A stretch of DNA of 24,705 nt from Bacillota bacterium (GTDB lineage: Bacteria; Bacillota; Bacilli; Paenibacillales; Paenibacillaceae). The position numbers and the translations under genes were made by a program. The stretch lies in NCBI GenBank assembly GCA_023460795.1, contig JAEWPC010000079.1, positions 1 through 24,705 of the forward strand, in the 5' to 3' direction. Numbering within the stretch: the stretch's first letter is position 1; every line of letters starts with the position of its first letter. The notes below the pieces were generated by a model that did no database searches, was not told the DNA's origin, and worked only from the letters and a program-made list of their open reading frames with translations. Positions 1 to 7,112 of this stretch are shown here, piece after piece.

Positions 1-243
1 CGCGTGAACCGCAACCGGAGGAGTAAAATTCCCGCCCCTTCGCTTGGTCTTCGTCCTCCAAGAATACGAAGACAATATCTGCGTAACCAATGGAATACCT
101 TACTTACACAAACTTCTTGACGCTACCTTTTTGTTACTCCTCTTACCGTATTTTTAGGGACAATTAAGATTCGTTTAAGTTTCATCCTTCATGATGGAAG
201 CATCGACGGAACACAACTACAGCAACATCGGAGGATGATGAAG

Positions 244-1164
244 ATGAACGAATATATGAAACGCGAGACTGGAAAAACGAAAGCGACAACCTTACTGGCG
301 GCGTTCTTGGCGGGAGCGGTCATGGTCGGCGGATTCTCCTACGGGGCGGACAAGCTGAACGTATTCTCCGGCGGGGGCACGATCTCGTCGCAAGCGCAAG
401 GCGGCAGCGGTACAAGCGCGGGCGGCTCCGGATTAACGACGGCTTCCGTAGCTTTAGGGGAAGATGCGAATATCGCGTCGGTGTACGATGCGGCGAACCC
501 GGCCGTCGTCAAAATCGAAAACTACGGCACGCAAGCGAGCGGTTCCGGATACAGCTGGTTCGGAGGACGAGGAATGAGCCGGCAACCGCAACAGAACGCG
601 GAACCGACGCTTATCGGTTCGGGCACCGGATTCTTCTTCGAGAAGAGCGGGTATTTATTGACCAATGAGCACGTCGTAGCCGACGCGACGGAACTGAAAG
701 TCACCGTGCAAGGCTACGAGGAGCCGCTGACGGCTAAGGTCGTAGGCTCTGATCCCAAACTCGACTTGGCTGTGTTGAAGGTGGAAAGCCCGGACGGACA
801 AGCTTTCCCGACGCTTGCGCTCGGCGACTCGGATCAGACGAAAATCGGGGATTGGGTCGTCGCGATCGGCAATCCGTACGGGTTAGATCATACGCTAACG
901 ATAGGGGTGCTTAGCGCGAAGGAGCGTCCGATAACGATCAGTGACGAGCAGGGCGACCATCTATACGAGCATTTACTGCAGACGGACGCTTCGATCAATT
1001 CCGGCAACTCCGGCGGGCCGCTGCTTAATGCCCAAGGGGAAGTTATCGGCATCAATACGGCGGTCAACGCGGAGGGGCAAGGCATCGGGTTCGCCATTCC
1101 GACGTCGACGATCAAGAAAGCGCTGGACGGATTGATGGGCGGGCAGACGGGAACGCGGAGTTAG
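244..1164 (+). CDS. HtrA/DegP-like trypsin-type serine protease, no PDZ domain
   Basis: This is a membrane-anchored or exported serine protease of the S1C (HtrA/DegP) family, which cleaves misfolded or regulatory proteins outside the membrane. Counting from the upstream ATG at 235, a hydrophobic N-terminal segment spans about residues 18-36, and a Gly/Ser-rich linker runs to about 70. The catalytic triad follows: His146 in TNEHVVAD, Asp177 in KLDLAVLKV and Ser259 in NSGNSGGPLL. I chose the ATG at 244 because GGAGG at 230-234 lies 9 nt ahead of it, whereas the ATG at 235 abuts that site. HtrA proteins of Bacillales are usually near 400 residues with a C-terminal PDZ domain. This one stops at about 306, directly after the protease domain, and no PDZ coding follows the stop. 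Family assignment is firm; substrate and exact orthology are unknown. Confidence 0.9.
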   Translation: MNEYMKRETGKTKATTLLAAFLAGAVMVGGFSYGADKLNVFSGGGTISSQAQGGSGTSAGGSGLTTASVALGEDANIASVYDAANPAVVKIENYGTQASGSGYSWFGGRGMSRQPQQNAEPTLIGSGTGFFFEKSGYLLTNEHVVADATELKVTVQGYEEPLTAKVVGSDPKLDLAVLKVESPDGQAFPTLALGDSDQTKIGDWVVAIGNPYGLDHTLTIGVLSAKERPITISDEQGDHLYEHLLQTDASINSGNSGGPLLNAQGEVIGINTAVNAEGQGIGFAIPTSTIKKALDGLMGGQTGTRS

Positions 1165-1224
1165 AAGAAGCTTTCGGAAGCATAATGAAGGCATAGATTA
1201 CAGTCTGACTGAGGAGGGATCACG

Positions 1225-2643
1225 ATGGCCGATCGGATCGAAAAGGATTCGTTAGGCAGCATGAGCGTACAGCGAGAGGCGTATTACGGCATTCAAACGA
1301 AACGCGCGATCGAGAATTTCCCGATTACCGGCATCCCCATTCATCCGTCGCTCATTCGAGCGCTTGCCCATGTGAAGAAGGCCGCCGCCAAGACGAACGC
1401 CGAGCTGCACAGGCTGCCGAGCCGAATTGGCGAAGCGATCGCCGAAGCGGCGACGGAGGTGACCCGCGGCGAGTGGGCGGATCAATTCATCGTGGATTCG
1501 ATTCAAGGCGGGGCGGGCACCTCCATCAATATGAACATGAACGAGGTGCTAGCTAACCGGGCGCTGGAGCTTCTAGGCCGCGACAAGGGCGATTACTTCC
1601 ATTGCAGTCCGAATAACCACGTGAACATGTCTCAATCGACCAACGACGCGATTCCGACGGCGCTCCGGATTGCTGCCTACTTATCGGCCGAGAAGCTGGT
1701 CGCGACATTACTGGAGACGCACAAGTCTTTCGCGAGCAAAGCAGCCGAGTTCGATGACGTGCTCAAGATGGGGCGAACTCATCTGCAGGACGCCGTACCG
1801 ATCCGAATGGGTCAAGAGTTCGGAGCTTACGCGCGCGTGCTAGAAAGGGATATGGGGCGAATCAAGCGGGCGATGGACGGCTTGCTCGCCGTCAACATGG
1901 GAGCGACGGCTGTCGGTACCGGACTGAACGCCACGCCGGACTATATCCGCATCGTCGTCGCCAAGCTGGCCGAAGACCTTCAACTGCCGATTCGTTCGGC
2001 GGACGATCTGGTAGACGCTACGCAGAATACGGACGCTTACGCGGAGCTGTCGGCGGCGCTTAAAGTTCTTGCCATCAACCTATCGAAGATATGCAACGAT
2101 ATTCGATTGATGGCCTCGGGCCCGCGGGTCGGCTTAAGCGAGATCGCGCTGCCGCCTAGGCAACCCGGCTCCTCCATTATGCCGGGGAAAGTGAATCCCG
2201 TCATGGCGGAGCTCGTCAACCAAGTCGCTTTTCAGGTGATGGGCAACGATCATACGATCGGCCTCGCTTGCGAAGCCGGGCAGTTCGAGCTGAACGTGAT
2301 GGGGCCGGTCATCGCCTTCAATCTCCTGCAATCTCTCGACATCCTCGCGAACGCGCTCGACGTGTTCGACCGCTTCGCGCTGCAAGGAATGACGGCGTAC
2401 CGAGACCGTTGCCAGCAATACGTGGACAACAGCTTCGGCATCGTAACGGCGCTGAATCCGCATCTCGGATACGAGGTGGCGGCGCAGTTGGTGAAAGAGG
2501 CTCTCACGACGGGGATGTCGATCAAAGAACTTATTCTCGAGAAGCACTTGCTCTCGGCAGAGGAATTGGATGTCATCCTCGATCCGGTGCAGATGACGAC
2601 GCCGGGCATCGCGGGAGAACATCTGTTGAAGGACCAGGGCTGA
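1225..2643 (+). CDS. aspA: aspartate ammonia-lyase (aspartase)
   Basis: The predicted enzyme is cytosolic and deaminates L-aspartate to fumarate and ammonia; it belongs to the fumarase/aspartase superfamily. Its 472 residues match the family length. The superfamily signature GSSIMPGKVNP is at about residues 315-325 and contains the catalytic-loop serine. SQSTNDAIPT is near 136 and GRTHLQDAVP near 183. The N-terminal YYGIQTKRAIENFPITG and the KVNPV form of the signature favour aspartase over class II fumarase, though superfamily members can be misassigned from sequence alone. GAGGAGGG at 1211-1218 lies 6 nt before the ATG. It is 60 nt downstream of the protease gene with no clear terminator between, so read-through is possible. 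The fumarate product links it metabolically to the sdhCAB operon at the far end of the window. Confidence 0.9.
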   Translation: MADRIEKDSLGSMSVQREAYYGIQTKRAIENFPITGIPIHPSLIRALAHVKKAAAKTNAELHRLPSRIGEAIAEAATEVTRGEWADQFIVDSIQGGAGTSINMNMNEVLANRALELLGRDKGDYFHCSPNNHVNMSQSTNDAIPTALRIAAYLSAEKLVATLLETHKSFASKAAEFDDVLKMGRTHLQDAVPIRMGQEFGAYARVLERDMGRIKRAMDGLLAVNMGATAVGTGLNATPDYIRIVVAKLAEDLQLPIRSADDLVDATQNTDAYAELSAALKVLAINLSKICNDIRLMASGPRVGLSEIALPPRQPGSSIMPGKVNPVMAELVNQVAFQVMGNDHTIGLACEAGQFELNVMGPVIAFNLLQSLDILANALDVFDRFALQGMTAYRDRCQQYVDNSFGIVTALNPHLGYEVAAQLVKEALTTGMSIKELILEKHLLSAEELDVILDPVQMTTPGIAGEHLLKDQG

Positions 2644-2664
2644 TCGAGAGATGCGAAAATAGAA

Positions 2665-2688
2665 AAGACCGGGGCTGCCCCCGGTCTT
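2665..2688 (-). terminator. intrinsic terminator of hemQ, possibly also serving aspA
   Basis: A 10-bp GC-rich stem (AAGACCGGGG / CCCCGGTCTT) lies between the convergent aspA and hemQ genes. Read on the minus strand it is followed by TTCTATTTTC, a usable U-tract for hemQ. On the plus strand there is no T-run, so it would act there only as a stable hairpin. Confidence 0.75.
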
Positions 2689-2707
2689 CACGATGTTACG
2701 AGTATGA

Positions 2708-3451
2708 TTATTTCAGCAATTTAGCCAGCGATTCGTTCGTCAGCAGGTTGCCGACGTAGAAAGCCCCGAACTCGCCGAAGCGCGCGCTTACTTCGTCGAA
2801 GCGCATTTCGTACACGAGCTTCTTGAATTGCAACGCGTCGTCCGCGAATAGCGTGACGCCCCATTCCCAATCGTCGAAGCCGACGGAGCCGGAGATGATC
2901 TGTTTCACCTTGCCGGCGTAGCTGCGGCCGATCATGCCGTGGCTGCGCATCATCGACTTGCGGTCTTCCATCGGAAGCATGTACCAGTTGTCCTGAAGAT
3001 CGCGCTTCTTGTTCATCGGGTAGAAGCAAATATGGTTGCTCTTCGGCAGAATCGGCTTCAGCCTAGCGACGATCTCCGGCACTTGCATCGGGTCCACGCC
3101 CGGCGCGGCCATATAGTTGCTCAGTTCCACGACGCTTACATAAGAATAGGCTTTCTTGAGGTAACGTCCGATCGCCGAGCGGTTGAACGCGTTCTCGATA
3201 TCGTTAAGCTCCTGCAGCGTCTCTCGCAAGTGCATGAAGATCAGGTCGGCTTTCTGTCCGACGACCGTGTACATCGCCAAGCTGCCTTCCTTGCGCTCTT
3301 CGACCGCTTGCCAGTCCGCAACGAGGCGTAGCAGATCGTTCAGCGCGGCGTCCTTCTCCGCTGCGCTCGCGGCGTTCCAAGCCTCCCAATCGATGCTTCT
3401 CAAGTCGTGCAGCGCGTACCAACCATCCAATGTTTGTGCGGCTTCGCTCAT
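2708..3451 (-). CDS. hemQ: coproheme decarboxylase (HemQ/ChdC)
   Basis: This enzyme belongs to the chlorite-dismutase-like family that completes the coproporphyrin-dependent haem pathway of Gram-positive bacteria. It decarboxylates Fe-coproporphyrin III to haem b using peroxide. The 247-residue length is typical. The region around 136-172 holds Tyr144 and Lys148 in ICFYPMNKK, and His171 in MRSHGMIGR. These match the known catalytic Tyr, the Lys and the proximal haem-ligand His. The start at 3451 (MSEAAQTL) was chosen because GGGAGAG lies about 8-11 nt upstream on the minus strand. A longer frame would begin inside that leader at 3475. The gene is divergent from the YuiB-like gene, with its own promoter in the gap. 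Its product supplies haem that, for example, the SdhC cytochrome encoded in this window would need. Confidence 0.94.
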   Translation of the reverse strand: MSEAAQTLDGWYALHDLRSIDWEAWNAASAAEKDAALNDLLRLVADWQAVEERKEGSLAMYTVVGQKADLIFMHLRETLQELNDIENAFNRSAIGRYLKKAYSYVSVVELSNYMAAPGVDPMQVPEIVARLKPILPKSNHICFYPMNKKRDLQDNWYMLPMEDRKSMMRSHGMIGRSYAGKVKQIISGSVGFDDWEWGVTLFADDALQFKKLVYEMRFDEVSARFGEFGAFYVGNLLTNESLAKLLK

Positions 3452-3489
3452 TTCGTTATCTCTCCCTTGTCCCAATATGCCGTGCTTCC

Positions 3490-3519
3490 ATTGTAGCCGA
3501 ATCCCATAGGGGGTAGCAA
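3490..3519 (-). promoter_or_regulatory. candidate SigA promoter for hemQ
   Basis: Read on the minus strand, TTGCTA (3519-3514) and TACAAT (3495-3490) are separated by 18 bp. They lie about 40 nt upstream of the hemQ start. Called by eye from consensus only. Confidence 0.5.
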
Positions 3520-3522
3520 ACG

Positions 3523-3552
3523 TTGACGGGCGGGAAAACGATCTTGTAAACT
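3523..3552 (+). promoter_or_regulatory. candidate SigA promoter for the YuiB-like gene
   Basis: TTGACG (3523-3528) and TAAACT (3547-3552) have an 18-bp spacer and lie about 30 nt upstream of the ATG at 3584. The two -35 boxes of the divergent promoters are only 3 bp apart. Confidence 0.5.
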
Positions 3553-3583
3553 GTTAAGGGAACATACATTGGAGGGACGTATT

Positions 3584-3883
3584 ATGCTTGGGGGTATTAT
3601 GTTCGGCGTCGTAGGCTCGCTTCTCTGCCTCGTGCTGTTCTTCGGCATCGGTTTCATCTTGAACATGTTGATCAAGACGACATGGCTGCCGCTGTGGCTA
3701 TTTATTATATTCGTCGTGCCTTACGGCTTGTATAAATTATGGCAACCGGATCTAAGCGCATCGGAGAACATTCGCTCCATGCTCGTGTCGGACATCGTTC
3801 TGGTCATCGCGGGCGCTGCCGGCGCTTATATTAGCGGCTGGGCGATTCGCGCGCTTCGCAAGGGCGGCTATAAGATGTTCTAG
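3584..3883 (+). CDS. yuiB: YuiB-like small membrane protein
   Basis: This 99-residue integral membrane protein resembles the YuiB family of Bacillales, whose function is not known. Three hydrophobic segments are visible: about residues 3-30 (containing FFGIGFILNMLIK), 33-50 and 70-90. The protein ends in a basic tail, RKGGYKMF, and the FFGIGF...NML block with this ending is what recalls the YuiB family. The ATG at 3584 is preceded by GGAGGG (3571-3576) at a 7-nt spacing. A TTG further upstream at 3569 overlaps that ribosome binding site and is rejected. It is followed after 36 nt by the GtrA-like gene and probably shares its transcript. Recognition is from memory of the family pattern. Confidence 0.7.
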   Translation: MLGGIMFGVVGSLLCLVLFFGIGFILNMLIKTTWLPLWLFIIFVVPYGLYKLWQPDLSASENIRSMLVSDIVLVIAGAAGAYISGWAIRALRKGGYKMF

Positions 3884-3919
3884 ACGCGGCCCCGAAGCTG
3901 CGATCAGGGGGCTAATCGA

Positions 3920-4321
3920 GTGTTAAAGCGATCGGAAATCACGAGAATGGCAAAATACGCGCTCGTAGGCGTTATGAATACGGGCGTCGATTTTGCCTTT
4001 TTTTGCGTGTTGGTCTATGCGGCCGGGCTAGGAACCGCGTGGGCCCAGACGATATCTTACGTGGCGGGAATCGCGAACAGCTACGTGTTGAATCGCGTAT
4101 GGACGTTCCAAGTCAAGAAGCGGCATCGGGTCGGAGATATCGTAAGGTTCATCGTCGTGAACGTGCTTTCGTTCGCGGCCGCGACGGCCGTGCTGCTCGG
4201 CTTGGAGCAGGCGGGCTTGGAGGCGGCGCTCGCCAAGGCGTGTTCCGTCGTCGTTTCGTTAGTCGTGAACTACGTCGGATATAAGCTTTGGGTATTCCGA
4301 GGGGATACGCAGACAGGATGA
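3920..4321 (+). CDS. GtrA family membrane protein
   Basis: The 133-residue protein has four hydrophobic segments (about residues 10-30, 38-55, 75-95 and 103-123) in the GtrA layout. Family features include YALVGVMNTGVDF at the first helix, SYVAGIANSYVLNRVWTF in the middle, and VNYVGYKLWVF at the end. GtrA proteins are thought to move lipid-linked sugars such as undecaprenyl-phosphate-glucose across the membrane for wall or O-antigen glycosylation, and they usually sit beside a glycosyltransferase. None is present here, so the substrate is open. The start codon is GTG at 3920, with GGGGG at about 3906-3911 upstream. A terminator follows the stop directly. Confidence 0.87.
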   Translation: MLKRSEITRMAKYALVGVMNTGVDFAFFCVLVYAAGLGTAWAQTISYVAGIANSYVLNRVWTFQVKKRHRVGDIVRFIVVNVLSFAAATAVLLGLEQAGLEAALAKACSVVVSLVVNYVGYKLWVFRGDTQTG

Positions 4322-4347
4322 GCACTTACCAATAGATGAACCATTTG

Positions 4348-4371
4348 GAGTCCGAGAGGACTCTATTTTTT
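4348..4371 (+). terminator. intrinsic terminator after the GtrA gene
   Basis: A perfect 6-bp stem, GAGTCC-GAGA-GGACTC (4348-4363), is followed by TATTTTTTAT. It separates the yuiB-gtrA unit from dnaB. Confidence 0.85.
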
Positions 4372-4393
4372 ATCTGCCCGGATGCTAGGATTA

Positions 4394-4402
4394 TGCTACA
4401 AT
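4394..4402 (+). promoter_or_regulatory. extended -10 promoter for dnaB-dnaI
   Basis: TGC-TACAAT (TGn plus -10) lies about 40 nt upstream of dnaB. The expected -35 position (CTGCCC) is weak, as is usual for extended -10 promoters. The same TGn-TACAAT form recurs ahead of uvrC and the lysR gene. Confidence 0.55.
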
Positions 4403-4442
4403 AAAGAAACCATTTTCGATAGGAAAGAGTTGTCGAATCCGC

Positions 4443-5933
4443 ATGCGCGTGTCGAATTTCATGGAATTCACCGAGAATCACCGATACTTCGCGAGCAGGG
4501 ATTTCTCGCTCAGCGCGCTCGACCGCAAATCGTTCGCGTGCCTCTATCAGCCGATGATCGGGGCTGTTTCGGCCGGGTTCTATCATTATCTCTATCATAT
4601 GCTGTCCGAAGACGCGACCGGCTATTCGGGGATCGAGTCGCAGCGCCGTCTGTTCCTCGGGCTGGGCTTCGAGCTGAACGCCGCCGGCCGCAAGACGGCC
4701 GTAGAAGCGGCGTCACGCCTGGAAGCCGTTGGGTTATTACAAGTATTTCGCAACCATAATCCTGTGACTGACGAGACGATATACGAATATATTCTGATGC
4801 GTCCGCTGAAAGCGGAGGAGTTCTTCTCCAACGTTCATCTGACGTTGCTGCTTCGAGACAAGATCGGCAAGCCCGCGGTGCTGGAGCTCAGAGAGGCGTT
4901 CTCTCCGGAGCCGCCCGCGGAGCTAGCGAAGTTCGTGAACCGAGAGGAAGCGACGACGCCGTTCTACGAGCTGTTCAGAATCGGAGCCAGCGTCGTCGAC
5001 CCCGAACTGGAAGCCGGCTGGGCGGAAAGCGCGCCTGCGCAGGAGAGGTCCTCCGCAATTAAAGTGCAGGAACGCATTCTCCACGGCGAGATTATGCTGC
5101 GATTCCCGCGCGGATCGGCGAACCGGGTATACGTGGAGCGGTTGAACCGCTCGCCGGAGCTCATGTCGCAGATCAATTACTTAGCGTTCAAGTACGACTT
5201 GGAAACGCCGGAAATCTGCAGGCTTCTCGACGAGGACGGCATGTTCCATCCGGACGGCACGTTCGTCTGGGACGAGCTGCAGAGCCGAGCCAACCAGATG
5301 TATCGCCAAAGCCGCAAGCGCGACGAGGAGCGCGAGCGCTTCGTCTCCAGAGGCGAAGGCAGGACGAAGGAAGAAGCCTCGATTGCCGCCGCGGCGGCCT
5401 CTACGATCCAATTGGAGGTGCCTGAGCGGTTCCTCGCCGACGTCACGCAAGCCGCCTATAACGAGATGATTCGCCAAGAGCCTTACACGAAGGTGTTGGA
5501 GCGTTATTTTCCAGGGGCGGTTCCGAGCGGGTTTATCGATATTTTCGAGAAAATCGACATCAATTATAAGCTGCCCGAGCCGGTCATCAACGTCCTCATT
5601 CATTACGTTCTCGGCATGAGCAGCAATCAACGGTTAACGAAGTCTTTCATCGACTCCATTGCGTCCAACATGCTCGCCAAAGGCATCGATACGGTCGACA
5701 AAGCGATCCAGTACGTCAAGGAACAAGAGAAGCTGAACGCGGCGCTCGAGCGCAAGCGAAGCGGAGACGCTCCGGCGTCGCGAGGCGCTGCCTCAGCCGG
5801 CACGGGGCGCGGGAGCGTGAAGCGCAAGCCTGCGATGCCTATCGTTAAAGACGACGGGCCCGTACGCGAAGTATCGCAGGAGGAACGCGAGAAGATACGC
5901 GAAATTGCTCGGCGGATGAAGGAAGAACGGTAA
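4443..5933 (+). CDS. dnaB: replication initiation and membrane attachment protein DnaB
   Basis: This is the Bacillota-specific DnaB, not the helicase. It works with DnaD and DnaI to load the replicative helicase at oriC and at stalled forks, and attaches the origin to the membrane. At 496 residues it is slightly longer than B. subtilis DnaB. The N-terminal half (about 10-240) carries the first DnaB/DnaD-type domain, with FACLYQPMIG and RRLFLGLGFELNAAGR. After a charged linker, a DnaD-like C-terminal domain spans about 335-435 (AAYNEMIRQEPYTKVLERYF to AIQYVKEQEK). A basic, probably disordered tail (RKRSGDAPASRG...) precedes a final charged helix. The start is uncertain: AGGAAAGAG lies about 14 nt before ATG 4443, and in-frame GTG (4449) and ATG (4461) follow. 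dnaI begins 37 nt after the stop, as in other Bacillales. Confidence 0.88.
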   Translation: MRVSNFMEFTENHRYFASRDFSLSALDRKSFACLYQPMIGAVSAGFYHYLYHMLSEDATGYSGIESQRRLFLGLGFELNAAGRKTAVEAASRLEAVGLLQVFRNHNPVTDETIYEYILMRPLKAEEFFSNVHLTLLLRDKIGKPAVLELREAFSPEPPAELAKFVNREEATTPFYELFRIGASVVDPELEAGWAESAPAQERSSAIKVQERILHGEIMLRFPRGSANRVYVERLNRSPELMSQINYLAFKYDLETPEICRLLDEDGMFHPDGTFVWDELQSRANQMYRQSRKRDEERERFVSRGEGRTKEEASIAAAAASTIQLEVPERFLADVTQAAYNEMIRQEPYTKVLERYFPGAVPSGFIDIFEKIDINYKLPEPVINVLIHYVLGMSSNQRLTKSFIDSIASNMLAKGIDTVDKAIQYVKEQEKLNAALERKRSGDAPASRGAASAGTGRGSVKRKPAMPIVKDDGPVREVSQEEREKIREIARRMKEER

Positions 5934-5970
5934 ATGCCATTCATTACTCGCTGAACAGGAGGACTGGAAT

Positions 5971-6918
5971 ATGGAATCGTTAGGTGAGGCGCTTCGCCGA
6001 GTACCCCTATTGGAAGGCGCGATGCATCCGGATCGGCTAGCCGAGCAAGTGTTGAACGATCCGCTCGTGCTCAAGCTTCGCGAGCGTTATCCGGACGTGG
6101 ACGACGCGACTCTGCGGCTTAATCTGAACCGCCTATACCAGATGTCAACGGAGTATCGCAATTGCAAATATTGTCCAGGTCTCGAGAACTGTCCGAACGA
6201 TATGCAGGGCCATTCTACGACGATCACTTGCGCTACGCTGAACGGCCGCTGGCAAGTCGTCGATCAGAAGACGCCGTGCGCGAAATGGACCGCTTATACG
6301 CAACAGGAGCAAATTCGTAAACGGATTACGAGTTTTTTCGTGGATGAGACTATCTTCGGAGCGGAATACGATCCATCGGAGATGCTTGATCTGGATGAGA
6401 ATCGTGAATTGGCAGTTATGGATCTTATCCGTTATATCGAGAAGACTCGAAACGAAGGACTACAGAAGAAAGGCCTGTATTTGCAAGGTAACTTCGGCAC
6501 GGGAAAAACATATTTAGCCGGGTTTATGCTTAAAGAGCTCGCGAAGGAAGGCTTCTCGGGCGTGATCGTCTATATGCCGGAGTTTGTGGAAGACGCCAAA
6601 GCGCTCATGCTGGAGCCGCAGCAGCTTAAAGAAACGATCTCGCTCATGAAAGAAGCGGACCTGCTCGTCTTCGACGATATCGGCGCGGAAAATTTAAGCC
6701 CTTGGGTACGCGATCACGTGCTGGGGGCGATCTTGAACTATCGGATGAACCGCAAGCCTACGTTCTATACGTCGAACCACGACTTGGAAGCGCTGGAGAA
6801 GCATTTTAGCTTTACGCACAAGGAAGGCGAGGAGCTGCATAAAGGACAGCGGCTGATGGACCGCGTCCGGCCGTTCGTCGAAGTCGTGCACGTGCGGGGT
6901 CGCAACCAGCGCGGATAA
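5971..6918 (+). CDS. dnaI: primosomal protein DnaI, helicase loader
   Basis: DnaI is an AAA+ ATPase that loads the hexameric replicative helicase onto single-stranded DNA. The 315 residues fall into an N-terminal helicase-binding part and a C-terminal ATPase. The N-terminal part has cysteines at 65, 68, 74, 87 and 103 plus His81, in keeping with the zinc-binding fold known for DnaI. Walker A is GNFGTGKT at 173-180 and Walker B is LLVFDD at 231-236. A GQRLMDRVRPF segment near the C-terminus is the likely arginine-finger/sensor region. AGGAGG at 5957-5962 precedes the ATG. It shares a transcript with dnaB and ends at the hairpin at 6961-6985. Confidence 0.93.
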   Translation: MESLGEALRRVPLLEGAMHPDRLAEQVLNDPLVLKLRERYPDVDDATLRLNLNRLYQMSTEYRNCKYCPGLENCPNDMQGHSTTITCATLNGRWQVVDQKTPCAKWTAYTQQEQIRKRITSFFVDETIFGAEYDPSEMLDLDENRELAVMDLIRYIEKTRNEGLQKKGLYLQGNFGTGKTYLAGFMLKELAKEGFSGVIVYMPEFVEDAKALMLEPQQLKETISLMKEADLLVFDDIGAENLSPWVRDHVLGAILNYRMNRKPTFYTSNHDLEALEKHFSFTHKEGEELHKGQRLMDRVRPFVEVVHVRGRNQRG

Positions 6919-6957
6919 GCCGAAGGAACATTTATCAATATTTTTTATAAGACCTTA

Positions 6958-6987
6958 TTGACAGGGAGCTAGGCTCCCTGTTATTAT
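6958..6987 (+). promoter_or_regulatory. candidate promoter of the sulfate uptake operon
   Basis: A full-consensus TTGACA (6958-6963) and TATTAT (6982-6987) are 18 bp apart. The spacer is an inverted repeat. Two direct copies of TAGGAATTAT (7011-7020 and 7029-7038) lie downstream in the leader. Because the bases also form the dnaI terminator, the promoter call is provisional. Confidence 0.45.
6961..6985 (+). terminator. hairpin after dnaI, intrinsic terminator
   Basis: A perfect 9-bp stem, ACAGGGAGC-TAG-GCTCCCTGT (6961-6981), is followed by TATTATTTCC, so it can terminate dnaB-dnaI transcription. The same bases lie between the -35 and -10 of the candidate sbp promoter, which is discussed as a finding. 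Confidence 0.7.
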
Positions 6988-7010
6988 TTCCACAATACCT
7001 AGTATGTTGG

Positions 7011-7038
7011 TAGGAATTATAAAGTTTGTAGGAATTAT
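7011..7038 (+). promoter_or_regulatory. direct repeat TAGGAATTAT, possible operator of the sulfate operon
   Basis: TAGGAATTAT occurs twice with an 18-bp period in the leader of the sulfate operon, about 75-100 nt ahead of sbp. An upstream CCTA (6998-7001) faces the first TAGG as a short dyad. From memory, TAGGAATT-like sequences occur at targets of CymR, the cysteine-metabolism repressor of Bacillales. That link is inference. Confidence 0.35.
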
Positions 7039-7112
7039 CGGGTAACCGACCGAGCGACCGGACGAACCGGAGCGTTAACGGAACAAGACAATTAACATTG
7101 GGGTGCATAGTG

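Noticed and set aside
1..243. Possible gene ends at the left edge: a plus-strand frame ending REPQPEE-stop at 24-26 and a minus-strand frame reading YADIVFVFLEDEDQ
   Set aside because: The first is too short to identify. The second follows a stop codon with no ATG or ribosome binding site in frame. Neither can be supported, and no clear promoter was found in the rest of this stretch.
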